Shown piece by piece: positions 20,985 through 32,584 of a stretch of DNA of 64,000 nt (positions are counted from its first letter, which is position 1; each line of letters begins with the position of its first letter). This stretch comes from Ovis canadensis (Eukaryota > Chordata > Mammalia > Artiodactyla > Bovidae). The notes below the pieces were generated by a model. That model was not told the DNA's origin. It did no database searches and saw nothing but the letters and a program-made list of their open reading frames with translations. The DNA lies in NCBI RefSeq assembly GCF_042477335.2, contig NC_091247.1, positions 6,346,501-6,410,500 on the forward strand. The letters are read 5' to 3'. The position numbers and the translations under genes are program-made.

Positions 20985-22495
20985 AAAGACAGATTGTGTT
21001 TCTGGATTAGAAGACTCAGTATAGCCATGATGTCAATTCTGCACAAATTGATCTGTAAACCTAATGCCATTCCAACACAAATCCTAGCAGTCTCTAAGAC
21101 AGAAACAAACCAATTCTAAAATTTACACTGAAAGACAGGGAAGTAAGAGCCAAAACTGTTTTGAAAAAGAAGGCTACCATGGAAAGACTCATGATAGTCA
21201 ATTTTAAGACCCTCTACACAGAAGTTATCAATCAAGTCAGCGTGGTACTGGTACAGGAACAGCTACATACATTAGTGAAGCAGGATAGAAGGTCCAGATA
21301 CAGGCACCCATAACCATGGCCAATTGGTTTTTGACAGGGGTGAAAAGGCAGTTCAATGGACGGTCTTGGAACAATTGGATATCCATATGCAAAAACTCGA
21401 CCAATCCTTGACCTAAACTTCACACTTTATACAGAAGTTAACTCAAATGAGTTGTAGATCTAAACATTAAAAAAAAAACAACTATAAAACTTAAAAAAAT
21501 ATATAGAAGATAATATATTCATGATCTGGGGCTTCTTCTGTGTTGAAGAAAACAAAAACAGATGGAAAGATACTCCATGTTCCTGGATTGGAAGAATCAA
21601 TATTGTCAAAATGACTACACTACCCAAGACAATCAACAGATGATTCGATGCAATCCCTGTCAAATTACCAATGGCATTTTTTACAGAACTAGAACAAAAA
21701 ATCTTAAAATTTGACAAAGCTACAGTCATCAAGACAGTATGGTTGGTCCTGGCACAAAAACAGAAATATAGATTAATGTAACAGGATAGAAGGCCCAGAA
21801 ATAAACATAAGCACCTCTGGTCAATTAATCTTCAACAAAGGAAGCAAAATTATACAATGGTGGAAAGACGGTCTCTTCAACAAATGGTGCTGGGAATACT
21901 AAACAGCTACATATAAAAAATTAAATCAGATCATTTTTCAACACCACACACACACACAAGCTCAAAATGGATTAGAGACCTAAATACAAGACCAGACACT
22001 ATAAAACTTCTAGAGAAAAACATAGGCAGAACACACTCTGACATAAATTGCAGCAGTATCTTTTTCGACCGTCTCCCAGAGTAATGGAAATAAAAACAAA
22101 AATAAACAAACGGGGACCTAATTAAACTCAAAAGCTTTTGCACAGCAAAGGAGATCATAAACAAAACGAGAAGACAACCCACAGACAGAAAGAAAATGTT
22201 TATAGATGATGTGACTGACAAGGGATTAGTCTCCAAAATCTACAAACAGCTCATGAAGCTTAATATCATCAAAATAAACAGTCCAATCAAAAAACGGGCA
22301 GAAGACCTAAATAGACATTTCTCCAAAGAAAACATACAGATGGCCAAGAGGCACACGAGAAGACATGCACCGTCCCTGACTATGAGAGAAACGCAAATCA
22401 AAGCTACACTGAGATACCACCTCACACCAGTCAGGGTGGCTTTGAACAGAATGGGGCTTCCTTAAAAAACTAAAATGAGAGTTACTTAGGATCCT
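20985..22495 (+). mobile_element. L1 ORF2 remnants (C-terminal part)
   Basis: Sense L1 ORF2 3' sequence. The region around 21,080-21,420 and that at 21,560-22,440 both contain the aatattgtcaaaatg/tggcacaaaaacagaaata type of motif, so two overlapping copies may be present. There are many stops. Confidence 0.75.
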
Positions 22496-22499
22496 ATAA

Positions 22500-22840
22500 A
22501 GCATTCAGTTGTGGTGCTGGAGAAGACTCTTGAGAGTCCCTTGGACAACAAGAAAATCAAACCAGTCATTCCTAAAGGAAATCAACCTTGAATATTCATT
22601 GGAAGGACTAATGTTGAAGCTGAAGAAAAGACCCCGATACTGGGAAGAGACACTGATGCTAGGAAAGATTGAAGGCAGGAAAAGGGGACGACAGAGGATG
22701 AGATGGTTGGATGGCATCATTGACGCAATGGACATGAGTCTGAGCAAACTCCGGGAGACAGTGAAGGACAGGGAAGCCTGGCATGCTGCAGCCCATGGGG
22801 TCACAAGGAGTCAGACATGACTTAGCAACCAAAAAACAAA
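22500..22840 (+). mobile_element. BovB 3' fragment with internal deletion, inserted in L1
   Basis: Sense BovB from gtggtgctggagaagactc to the gacatgacttagcaacc end. TCCTATAA flanks the insertion on both sides (about 22,491 and 22,847), where L1 sequence continues. A 103-codon frame here is a BovB remnant, not a gene. Confidence 0.88.
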
Positions 22841-22842
22841 TG

Positions 22843-23470
22843 CTCCTATAATCCCACTTCTGGACACATATCCAGAGGGGGAAAAAATGCCTGAAAGGAT
22901 ACATACACCCCCATGTTCATGCAGCACTGCTTAAAATAGCCAAGACAGGGAAGCAACCTAAATGTCCATAGTGAGAAGAATGGATAAAGAAGAGACGTTA
23001 TAAATATATAATGAATAGTGCTCAGCCTTTAAGAAGAATGATCTAATGTCACTTGCAGCAGCAGGGATGGACCCAGAGATTGTCATCCTGAGTGAAGTAA
23101 GTCAAAGAGAAATATCATATGATGTTGCTTACATGCAGAATCTAGAAAAGAAACTATACAGATGAACTTATTTGCAAAATAGAAACAGACTTCCATACTT
23201 AGAGAATGAACTCACGGTTACTAGTGGGGAGATGTGGAGGGAAGGGATAGTTAGGGAGTTTGGGGTGGACATGTACACACTGCTGTGTTTAAAACAGATA
23301 ACCAACAAGGGCCTACTGCATAGCACAGGGAACTCTGCTCAGTGTTATGTGGCAGTCTGGATGGGAGGGGAGTTTGGGGGAGAATGGATACATGTGTATG
23401 TATGGCTGAGTCCCTTCGCTGTTCACCTGAAACTATCACAGCATTGTTAATTGGATATATTCCAATACAA
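22843..23470 (+). mobile_element. Ruminant L1 3' end
   Basis: Continuation of the L1 after BovB: ...atcccacttctggacacat, the tagcacagggaactctgctc block and the ...cagcattgttaattgg end typical of ruminant L1 3' UTRs. Confidence 0.85.
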
Positions 23471-23473
23471 AAT

Positions 23474-23690
23474 AAGTGTTAGTAGCTCAGTCGTGTCTGA
23501 CTCTACAATCCCATGGACTGTAGCCCACCAGGCTCTTTTGTCCATGGAATTTTCCAGGCAAGAATACTGGAGTGGGTTGCCATTCCCTTCTGCAGGGGAT
23601 CTTCCCAACCTAGGGATCAAACCTGGGTCTCCTACACTGCAGGCAGGTAATTTACTGTCTGAGTTTCCAGGGAAAACCCCTTTTTATATA
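23474..23690 (-). mobile_element. Bov-tA SINE in the L1 tail
   Basis: Antisense Bov-tA interrupting the A/T-rich L1 end; an AAAATAA word lies on both sides. Confidence 0.9.
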
Positions 23691-23759
23691 AAATAAAAGT
23701 TTCTAAGAAATCAAAAATGTTCAGTCTGTGAAAGACAGGTAAGAGGATGAAAAGACAGG

Positions 23760-23970
23760 AACTTCCCTGGTGGCCTGGTGGTTAAGAATCTGCCTTGCGA
23801 TGCAGAGTATGCGGGTTCAATCCCTGGTCTGGGAGCTAAGATCTCACCTGTCACAGAGCAACTAAGCCCACATCAAGCTAGAGAGTCCACGTGCCTAATG
23901 AAAGATTCCACATGACGCAATGAAGATCCCACATGCTGCAACTAAGATCCAAGGCAGCCAAATGAATAAA
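23760..23970 (+). mobile_element. CHR-2-type SINE
   Basis: Head ggaacttccctggtggcctg through the long 3' region (cacatgctgcaactaagatc), ending aatgaataaat. Confidence 0.9.
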
Positions 23971-24059
23971 TTTGTTTTTGAATGAGAGAGAATGAAAAGA
24001 CAAGCTACAGACTTGGAGAAAGCATTGGCAAATTGCACGCCCATCAAAGGACTGATATC

Positions 24060-24136
24060 CAGAATGCACAGAGAGCTATCAGGGGGTATAGCTCGGGGGT
24101 AGAGCATTTGACTGCAGAATGTATAAAGAACTCTCA
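24060..24136 (+). pseudogene. tRNA-Cys 5'-half retropseudogene, tailless, inside L1
   Basis: The 34 nt at 24082-24115 match the 5' half of mammalian tRNA-Cys(GCA): acceptor strand GGGGGTA, D-stem GCTC...GAGC, then the anticodon stem TTTGA and loop start CTGC. They break off at the anticodon. The insert sits in an L1 ORF2 remnant and is flanked by two 22-bp copies of the L1 sequence (24060-24081 and 24115-24136), identical at about 17 of 22 positions. No A-tail, anticodon 3' arm or T-arm is present. This matches the known class of tailless retropseudogenes made from truncated small RNAs. It is not a functional tRNA. Confidence 0.8.
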
Positions 24137-24269
24137 CAACTCAGCAGTAAAAAAACAAACAACCCCAAGAGGGCATATGAAAGGCATATGTTCAATACGT
24201 TCAATATCATTAGACATCAGGGAAAGGCACATTAAAGCCGTTCTGAGATGAACTACACACCTGCTAGAA

Positions 24270-24485
24270 TGGTGTGTGCACGCTCAGTCCTGTCTGACTC
24301 TGCAGCCCCATGGACTGTACCCACCAGGCTCCTCTGTCCATGGGATTTCCCAGGCAAGAATACTGGAGTGAGTTGCTATTTCCTTCTCCAGAGGATCTTC
24401 CCGACCCAGGGATCAAACCTGTGTCTCTTGTGTCTCCTGCATTGCAGGTGGATTCTTTACCAACAGTGCCATCTGGGAAGTCCAG
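24270..24485 (-). mobile_element. Bov-tA SINE in L1
   Basis: Antisense copy starting gtgtgtgcacgctcagtcc and ending ccatctgggaagtcc. L1 text resumes at agtagaacagcaagac. Confidence 0.9.
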
Positions 24486-24809
24486 TAGAACAGCAAGACT
24501 TAAAAAAAAAAAATCAGCAACACTAAATGCTAGTGAGAATGTGGAGGGACTGGAACTCTCATTCATTGCAGGTGGAAAAGCAAAATGACGCAGGCACTCC
24601 AGAAAACAGTTTTAACAGTTTTCATAAAATTAAACATCCACTTGCTGTGTGACTCAACTGTCCCACTTTGAGGTATTGACTCTAGAGAAATGAAAGTTTA
24701 CCTTCATACAAAAACATACGTGAATGCTTATAGAAGCTCTATTCATAAACACCAAATCTCAGAAATGACCCAAATATTCTTCAGTGGGTGAATGGATAAA
24801 TAGGCCCCA

Positions 24810-25512
24810 CACTCTTGAGAAACCTATATGCAGGCCAGGAAGTAACAGTTAGAACCGGACATGGAACAACAGACTGGTTCCAAATAGGAAAAGGAGTCCG
24901 TCAAGGCTGTATATTGTCTCCCTGCTTATGTATGCAGAGTACATCATGAGAAACGCTGGGCTGGAGGAAGCACAAGCTGGAATCAAGATTGCCAGGAGAA
25001 ATATCAATAACCTCAGATATGCAGATGACACCACCCTTATGGCAGAAAGTGAAGAGGAACTAAAAAGCCTCTTGATGAAAGTGAAAGAGGAAAGTGAAAA
25101 AGTTGGCTTAAAGCTCAACATTCAGAAAACGAAGATCATGGCATCTGGTCCCATCACTTCATGACAAATAGATGGGGAAACAGCAGAAACAGTATCAGAC
25201 TTTATTTTGGGGGCTCCAAAATCACTGCACATGGTGACCACAGCCATGATATTAAAATATGCTTACTCCTTCGAAGGAAAGTTATGACCAACCTAGATTG
25301 CATATTAAAAAGCAGAGACATTACTTTGCCAACAAAAGGTCTGTCTAGTCGAGGCTATTGTTTTTTCAGTGGTCATGTATGGATGTGAGAGTTGGACTGT
25401 GAAGAAAGTTGAGAGCCAAAGAATTGATGCTTTTGAACTGTGGTGTTGGAGAAGACTCTTGAGAGTCCCTTGGACTGCAAGGAGATCCAACCAGTCCATT
25501 CTAAAGGAGATC
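24810..25512 (+). mobile_element. BovB internal fragment with reverse-transcriptase YADD motif
   Basis: Sense BovB covering the end of the reverse transcriptase domain. The frame 24928-25164 contains LRYADDTTLMAE with the catalytic YADD at 25018-25029. It is cut at both ends relative to BovB and has a deletion just before the frame (cttatgtatgcagag), so it is inactive. It stops abruptly at 25,512 without the BovB 3' terminus. Confidence 0.92.
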
Positions 25513-25911
25513 TGTCCCACCCACCCGCCAGAAGCTTAAAGTTTATATAGAGACCCTCCCTGGCTTCAGTCACTTCTGTTGTCCAGGTGGTCACAACTAC
25601 ACCTTACTCCAGGTCATGTCCTGGAGAACGGCTTCCACTGTGGGAAAGGTGGACAGAACTACACTCCAAGAACAGGGAGCGGGCAAGGCGCCTCTGATGG
25701 CCTGGATCCAGCTCTTGGGTGGACCAGCCATCACATCCTCTCAGTGATTCTCTCCAACCCTTTGTTTGTTTCCGTTTATATGACATTCACAAAAAGACAA
25801 AACTACTCCAGTGATATAGTGATGCGAACAGGTCGATGGTTGCTGTGGGTTAGGAGAGGTGAGCGTGTGATTCCAAGGGGTTAGCAGAAAGGAATGCATT
25901 TGTGTTTCATT
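25513..25911. other. Unassigned sequence
   Basis: No repeat family recognised between the BovB break and the next SINE. A (GTTT)n stretch lies at about 25,909-25,925. Confidence 0.5.
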
Positions 25912-26030
25912 TGTTTGTTTGTTTGGTCACACCACGTAGCTTGCGGGAGTCTTAGTTCCCTGACCAGGCACTGAACCTGCACCTCTGGCAGTGGAAGTGT
26001 GGAGTCCTCTCCACTGGACTGTCCGGAAAT
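25912..26030 (-). mobile_element. CHR-2-type SINE
   Basis: Antisense copy with ttccctgaccaggcactgaac and the closing ccactggactgtccgg. Confidence 0.8.
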
Positions 26031-26112
26031 TTGCATAAAGGAGTTTTTTCAGTGATAGAACTGTTTTGGATCCTGGTGGTGGCCGTGGTTACACAAATTT
26101 ATACGTGTGCTC

Positions 26113-26300
26113 TGGGAAAGATTGAAGGCAGGAGGAGAAGGGGATAACAGAACGAGATGGTTGGATGGCATCACCAATTCAATAGACAGGAGTTTGAGCA
26201 AGCTCCAGGAGTTGGTGATGGACGGGGAGGCCTGGCGTGCTGCAGTCCGTGGGGTTGCAAAGAGTCGGACGTGACTGAGGGACTGAACAACGACAAGACA
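26113..26300 (+). mobile_element. BovB 3' end
   Basis: Sense copy from gggaaagattgaaggcagg to gactgagggactgaac. Confidence 0.9.
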
Positions 26301-26547
26301 ATGAACAGAAATGTACACCAAAAAAATAAGGTCAATTTTACTGCATTTCAATCCAAAAATTTAAATTTAAAAATACAGAAGCCTCAAAAAGTTAATGTAG
26401 ATTAGTAAGGGCTATCAATATATAGTCACAAATAGAACTTTAAATGGTGTTTTAAACAAAAATATGACTCAAAAAAGACATGCTCATTACAGAAAATTAG
26501 AAAAATGGAAGACACAATGAAGTTTTAAACACTCTCTAAAAGAGTTT

Positions 26548-26817
26548 CCCCAGAGAAGGCAATGTCAGCCCACTCCAGCACTCTTGCCTAGAAAATCCCA
26601 TGGATGGAGGAGCCTGGTAGGCTGCAGTCCATGAGGTTGCTAAGAGTCGGACACGACTGAGCGACTTCACTTTCGCTTTTCACTTTCATGCATCGGAGAA
26701 AGAAATGGCACCCCACTCCAGTGTTCTTGCCTGGAGAATCCCAGGGACGGGGGAGCCTGGTGGGCTGCCATCTACGGGGTCGCACAGAGTCGGACACGAC
26801 TGAAGCGACTTAGCAGC
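26548..26817 (+). mobile_element. Bov-A2 dimeric SINE
   Basis: Complete dimer, body junction at tttcatgcatcggagaaag, ending gacttagcagcaa. Confidence 0.93.
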
Positions 26818-26937
26818 AATCTATAAAAATACTCAGTCACTGCGCTGTAAATCTGTAAATCTATAAAACCAGTTTCCCAGGAATAAGCACTGTTATTATC
26901 TTGATGAATACAACCGCAGACCTCTGTCTATGCCTGT

Positions 26938-27535
26938 GTCTCAGTCCGTTTGGGCTGCTGTAACAAAAACACAATAAACTTACAGTTCTGGACTCTGGGA
27001 AGTCCAAGATCATGGCATCAGTGGATTTCAGTGTTTGGTGAGGGCCGCTTTCTGGTTCAAGGACAGCCTTCTTCTCTCTGTGTCTTCTCGAGGCTGAAGG
27101 GGCAAGTGAGCCCTCTGGGGCCTCTTGCTGCTGCTAAGTCTCTTCAGTCATGTCCGACTCTGTGTAACCCCATAGATGGCAGCCCACTAGGCTCCTCTGT
27201 CTCTGGGATTCTCCAGGCAAGAACACTGGAGTGGGTTGCCATTTCCTTCTCCAATGCATGAAAGTGAAAAGCGAAAGTGAAGTCGCTCAGTCGTGCCTCT
27301 TAGCAACCCCATGGACTGCAGCCTACCAGGCTCCTCCGTCCATGGGATTTTCCAGGCAAGAGTACTGGAGTGGGGTGCCATTGATACAGGCGCAAATCCC
27401 ACTCATGAGGGCTCCACCCTCACGGCCTAATCCCCTCCCAGAGGCCCCACCTCCTAAAGGGGCCTAACCCTTGAGGGTTAGCATTTCAACATACGAATTG
27501 TGGGGGACACCGACTTTCATTCGATAACACATTAG
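26938..27535. mobile_element. Ancient mammalian interspersed repeat split by Bov-A2
   Basis: The sequence from tcagtccgtttgggctgctg to caacatacgaattgtggggg is a familiar old mammalian repeat. I could not name the family with certainty. A Bov-A2 interrupts it at 27,125-27,384. Confidence 0.65.
27125..27384 (-). mobile_element. Bov-A2 dimeric SINE
   Basis: Antisense dimer with a small deletion in the second unit (cagtcgtgcctcttagc lacks the usual tccgac word). Confidence 0.92.
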
Positions 27536-27547
27536 GTTTTTTTGGGG

Positions 27548-27702
27548 GGTGTTAAATATTTGCTTTATTTCTTATTTATTTATTTGGCCGCTCTGGGTCT
27601 TAAGTGCAACATGGGGGATCTAGTTTCCTGGCCAGGAATCAAACCTGGGCCCCCACACTGGGAGCTCAATGTCTTAGCCACTGAACCACCAGGGAAGTCC
27701 CC
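27548..27702 (-). mobile_element. CHR-2-type SINE
   Basis: Antisense copy with tggccaggaatcaaacctgg and the closing ccaccagggaagtcccc. Confidence 0.85.
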
Positions 27703-28702
27703 ACATTGTTTTAACAACAATTACATCATTCTGTATCTATAGTTGTGATTTTTTTTTTAACTGACAACATGTCATTAAAGAGTCTTCTACCATCTGATTT
27801 TCAGTGGCTGCTTAGTAATCCATTGGACCATGAATATACCATAACCTATTTAGCCAGTGCCCTATAATTAGACATGTATGTTGTATCTTGTCTTTAATAC
27901 TCCATATGTGAAGGCCAATTTTTCAAAATGATGAAAATCCTCATTTCATGGGCAACTTCATTAGCAAGGGAATCAGCAGGATGATGATTGGAGTTGTATA
28001 TAGCTGCTGAAAGAAAGAACGTGGATATAGATTGCTAAATTAGATACAGCCATATCCCAAAGACACATGGATCATCTTTGAGGTTATTTTCTAAATGACA
28101 GAAAAGAAAACCTGTGTACTTTATCAGCTGTCTATAAATTAGCCTCTAACGTCACAGAGCTGTAAAATATCTGATCCCTGATTGATGGCAACTAGAAAGT
28201 CAAAGGAAATTACAGCTCCTGAGAGAATTAGTTGACCTTCAGGTGGGCTTGTTAGAAAATGCCCTTCCATGACTTTAAAAGGATGCCCCACCCTCTTTTT
28301 GCCTTATTTCCATTTTTTAAATTGTTTTTCTCAACACAAGGCAACTGTAATAATTTCTATTATTTTTATTCACATTCAGTGAGCACACTGTAGCTGAATT
28401 TTTACAAAATTTTCAATGGACAATTTTCCACAAGCAGGTTTCTGAGTCAAAGAGAGTATGTATTTATGGCTTCTGATGCATATTGTAAATTGTCTGATAT
28501 ATCCTTCCGTCTGCAGTGGGAGGAAGTCTTTACTCTCCTCCGCCCTCCCCAATATTGAAAGTTATTCTTAAAATCTGTACGAACATGGTAGATGAAAATG
28601 TATCAGACTTATTTTTATCTATACTTCTTGACTTACTAATAAAGTTGAACATTTTCAATATGCATATTTGCCAGGAAAATAGTGTTTTTAAGAAAATATA
28701 GC
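27703..28702. other. A/T-rich unique sequence
   Basis: 27,720-27,900 resembles an old repeat (ggctgcttagtaatccattgg). The rest, notably 27,920-28,260, has no repeat signature and could be conserved non-coding DNA. No exon seen. Confidence 0.4.
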
Positions 28703-28840
28703 TAGACTTCCCTGGTGGTTCAGCGGTTAAGACCCTGTAATCCCAGTGCAGAGGGCCAGGGTTCAGTCCCTGGTCAGGGAACTAGATCTTCCATGCTGCA
28801 ACTAAGGCTTGGTGCAGTTAGATAAATATTTTTTTAAAAG
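28703..28840 (+). mobile_element. CHR-2-type SINE
   Basis: Head gacttccctggtggttcagc, ending gataaatatttttttaaaag. A MIR-like piece follows at about 28,885-28,935. Confidence 0.87.
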
Positions 28841-29259
28841 AAAATACAACTTAAAAATCCAATAATAATGTTAATATACTTTTACTCAGCCTCTCGGCGC
28901 CTCTATTTTCTCATCTGTAAAAGGGTGATAGTAATGCTGACCTCCAAGTCTGTTGCCGTCAGTTGCCTAGAATCATCTCCCCCAAAAAATCCTTGCCCTC
29001 AAATTCTTAACTCACAATTTTTTTCTGGGGCGTTTGAAATTAAGACAGAGACTAAAGCACAAGTGAGCCGTGACACCCAGCACAGTGCAGAGAGAAATTT
29101 TCACCTTTAGATCTTTAGACTTCCTAGACCCTGAAGGTAAAGTCCCTTGGGCAGGACTTTAGCCTCTGGCTCTTAGAGTTTATCTTAACAAAGGCCGTTC
29201 TGACCAGAGTGAAGCTTCCTATGGAGGTCTGCCTGGAGGAGGAATGGCAATGAAGATCA

Positions 29260-29436
29260 TTTGTTGAGTGTTTTCTTTTTTCCTTCCAGTTTTATTGAGG
29301 CATAATTGACATACAGCACTGTGTAAGTTTAAGGTGACAGCTCCATGATTTGACTTACACGCATCCGGAAATGATGGCCACAATAAGTTCAGCGAACATC
29401 CATCATCTCATATAGATACAAAAGTAAAGAGTGTTG
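29260..29436 (-). mobile_element. Old L1 3' fragment
   Basis: Antisense phrases ttttattgaggcataattgac, gatggccacaataagtt and catccatcatctcatatag are typical of mammalian L1 3' ends. Confidence 0.7.
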
Positions 29437-29690
29437 GGAGAATTTCCTTGTGGCCCAGCGGTTAAGGCTCTGCCTCTCACTGTAAGGGACGCAGGTTCGA
29501 TCCCTGGTCGAGGAACTAAGATCCCACATGCCATTAAGCCCCTGTGCCACAACTGGAGAAAGCCCACGCGTCCCAGCTACTGAGCCCGCATGCTCCAGAG
29601 CCCATATGCCCCGAGAGAAGCTCATGTGCACCCGCATTAGAGAAAGCCTGCAGGCTGCAAGGAAGACCCAGGGCAGCCAAAATGAAACAA
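29437..29690 (+). mobile_element. CHR-2-type SINE, long form
   Basis: Full-length member including the ctactgagcccgcatgctcc block and the gcagccaaaatgaaac end. A 70-codon frame overlaps it by chance. Confidence 0.9.
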
Positions 29691-29857
29691 AATAATAGGA
29701 AAGAAAGAGTGGTGGGTGTTTTCCACGTGCAAAGTTTCTGCACATCACCCATGTAGGTCTTACACTGACAGATCCCAGAAGCCACTTGGAGGCTCTGTCC
29801 TTCATCAAACCCACGCTGGAGTGGAGTTTCCTTCCCTCCCAGGGATCTCTGTGGGCT

Positions 29858-30065
29858 TGAAGTGAAGTGACTCAGTCGTGTCCCACTCTTTGCGACCCCC
29901 ATAGACTGTAGCCCACCAGGATCCTCCATCCATGGAATTTTCCAGGCAAGGGCACTGGAGTGGGTTGCCATTTCCTTCTCCAGGGGATCTCCCCGACCCA
30001 GGGATCGAACTCGGGTCTCCCGCATTGTAGGCAGACGCTTTACCATCTGAGCCACCAGGGAAGCC
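29858..30065 (-). mobile_element. Bov-tA SINE
   Basis: Antisense copy from gtgaagtgactcagtcgtg to ccaccagggaagccc; low divergence. Confidence 0.93.
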
Positions 30066-30089
30066 CTCTGTGGGCTTGGCGAACCCCAT

Positions 30090-30430
30090 CTCGAAGCTTA
30101 GGGAGCATGTAAAAAGGAAGGATGCCCTGATACCTGCTACAGCGTGGATGAGCCTCAGGAACATCATGCTGAGCGCAAGGAGCCAGACACAAAGGAACCA
30201 CTATCGCATGATTCCATTTATGCGAGGCATCCAGAAGAGGAAAATGCATGGGGCCAGAAGGCAGGCTGGTGGCTGCCGAGGACTGGGGACAGGGGACAAG
30301 GAGGGTGACTGCGTAACAGGAGCAGGGCTTCTTAGGGTGATGAAAACATCTTGGAACAAGATAAGAGGTGATGGCTACACGACGTCGTGAAGGTACCAAA
30401 CGCCACCTAGCATTAAAATGATTCATGATT
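30090..30430 (+). mobile_element. Old L1 3' end
   Basis: Ordered L1 words (gcctcaggaacatcatgctg, tcgcatgattccatttatg, gggtgatgaaaacatcttgg). Closely parallels the copy at 14.9-15.2 kb. Confidence 0.75.
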
Positions 30431-30477
30431 GACTTTCTGTGGTAGGAAATTTACCTCCAGAAAAGAAGGTGACTCAG

Positions 30478-30610
30478 GGGACTTCCCTCGTGGTCCAGTG
30501 GTTAAGACTCCATGCTCCCATGCTGGGGGGCCCGGGTTCCATCCCCGGTCAGCGAACTAAACTCCACCTTCCGCAACTAAGACCCTGCACAGCCAGATAA
30601 ATAAATAGTA
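30478..30610 (+). mobile_element. CHR-2-type SINE
   Basis: Begins gggacttccctcgtggtcc and ends agataaataaatagta. Confidence 0.9.
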
Positions 30611-31835
30611 TTTTAATGGCTCAGGAGAGGAACAACTTTGCTGCCTAATGTCTCTCGGAGTTTATATTCTCAGTTAACGGCTGCGGATGGGCAGTCAGTA
30701 ATACATAGTATCAGGAGGTAAAGCTCAGACTTCACGGGAATAAAATGATCTTTTGTCCTGAGTTTTGGGTATGGATCTGTAAGATCTCTGAAGCCCATCC
30801 ATTCCATCGATATCACTTAGTTTGGTCTTCCACCTCTGTAGCGCCTTCACGGCACCACAGTGTTAAATATATGATTTTCTTCGATTGTAAAACACACACA
30901 ACACACACACAAAGATGAGGGACAGAAGCTCCTCAGAGTCACCAGCTGGTGCTTCCGCTGCATCTGAACCTCGTCTGGTTGACACGAGGCCAGGGTGTGG
31001 TTACGAGGATACCCCGCTTGCGGTGGACCGCAGGAACCAGGGCTCTGGAAGTAAGAAGCTGTGTGTCCTCCTGGCTGGCGTTCCCTGGAGAAGCTCCTTC
31101 CACTTGTAAAGAAATAGAGACATGTTACAAATCATTTCATGTCACTTTATGGGAAGCGTTTTATCACCCTTCTTCCATCCCCTGCAGTCTTTTGAAGCTC
31201 TCAAGTTTCCCTCTGGTCCGAGTGATGCTCAGCTCTCTTTGCAGCAGGTATTGATCTGGGGAATTTCCAAGAATTGATTCTCCTAACAGAGGCTGCCAGA
31301 TACCAGGGCTGAATCTGAGGCAAACTCAACACAGGCCCCGGGGCCAGCTTCCCGTCTGAATCCTTCCAGCTCCAGAAAAGAGAGGGTGGGGGTGCAGGAA
31401 GCCTCAAGGGCAAGGTCAGGTCTAAATCCCTCCTTAGATGCACAGGGCAGCTTTGCCTGCAAGGCAGAGATTGTGGGCACCTGGGCCCCGCCCGGGTGGG
31501 AAGCAGGGGCTTCCTCCCTGCTGTTTGCACAAAGCACCCCTTTTGCACATCAAGGCTTTTCGGGTTCTGGGATGCTCCCTGGGCAGGTGTGGGGACATGT
31601 GCAAGCAAGGAAGATGTTAGCACAGTGGGAGCCTGCCTCTGCTACTGCTTGGCTCAGCTGGCACTCTTGACTCAAGGCATTTTCCTCTCGGACTCAGACC
31701 TGGTTAGAGATCTGGACTGCACATTCTCCAGGGGTCGGGGCAGCCAGAGACACAAGCTAGGAGCCATGTTTCTGGACCAAAACTGGACTAAACGAAAGGG
31801 CAGCAACTTTGGGGCAAGGAGAACTGGACAATAGC
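30611..31835. other. Unique sequence, nothing recognised
   Basis: Contains a short (CA)n at 30,893-30,912. Overlapping frames of up to 140 codons on both strands at 31.2-31.8 kb reflect GC content and have no domain signature. Confidence 0.55.
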
Positions 31836-32045
31836 AGCAATAATATTAACTGCTTCTATTTACAAAGGAGTTCAGACACATCATTTTTATCGATTCTCAC
31901 CCATGGCCCTGTGAGAAATGGACTTCTAGCTTCTATCAACCCCACTCGACAGATGAGGAAACTAAGGCTCAGCTAGGTTCATGATTCCATATTAGCCCAG
32001 ATCCCACAGCTGGTAGGGGTGTAGCCAGGACTGGAACCCAGGGAA
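31836..32045 (+). mobile_element. MIR SINE
   Basis: Long, ordered match: ctcgacagatgaggaaacta, then cccacagctggtaggggtg, then aggactggaaccca. Confidence 0.8.
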
Positions 32046-32584
32046 AGAAATATAGCTATATTATGAGACTGGAAACTTTGGGAGAAAAGAGCAATCATCC
32101 CTCACCCTTCGCCTCCCTGAACTGTTTAATTTACAGCCAGATGGTACAGCAAGTGGGGTGCCTTGAAAATGTCTTGAGACTAGCCAAAAAATGCTGAAGA
32201 CAGCGGGCTTTCCCAGGCCCCACCCTGCCCCTGGAATCCCAGGCCTCTCTGAGCCACGCGATGGTCCATCTGACCCCTCCTTGTGGAAGAAACACTTCGC
32301 CTGCCTTGTCCCAAGACCAGCCAGGGAGCTGAGGGTGAGGGTCATGGGAGTGGCTGGCTTGTCGCCTCTTTTTCTTCCTAGAGCGTCCAGGGCAAGGAGT
32401 GGCCAGCCAAGGACGCCCAGTTGGGCGCCGGCAGCTCCAGGGAGCCCAGGGTCAGATTTGCCTTTGTGTTGAGAAAGTGAGATCGCTCCACGTTCAGCCC
32501 GTTGCCTGGTGGAAAATTCCAGACTCTGGGAAGTGCTGGTTCCAGGCACCCTGAGAGAGAGGACACCCGGCCAAAACTAATGGA

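Larger units (their letters stand above)
23985..24800 (+). mobile_element. L1 ORF2 end and 3' remnant
   Basis: Collinear L1 sequence from cttggagaaagcattggcaa to cttcagtgggtgaatggat, carrying the tRNA-Cys half at 24,082 and a Bov-tA at 24,270. No intact frame. Confidence 0.82.

Noticed and set aside
22509..22820. 103-codon plus-strand frame as a gene
   Set aside because: Identical in kind to the BovB 3' region, bounded by L1 sequence and a target duplication.
24082..24154. Functional tRNA-Cys gene
   Set aside because: Only the 5' half is present; the 3' anticodon arm and T-arm are replaced by L1 sequence.
29534..30055. 173-codon minus-strand frame
   Set aside because: It translates across a CHR-2 SINE and a Bov-tA SINE in sequence; the protein is repeat-derived.
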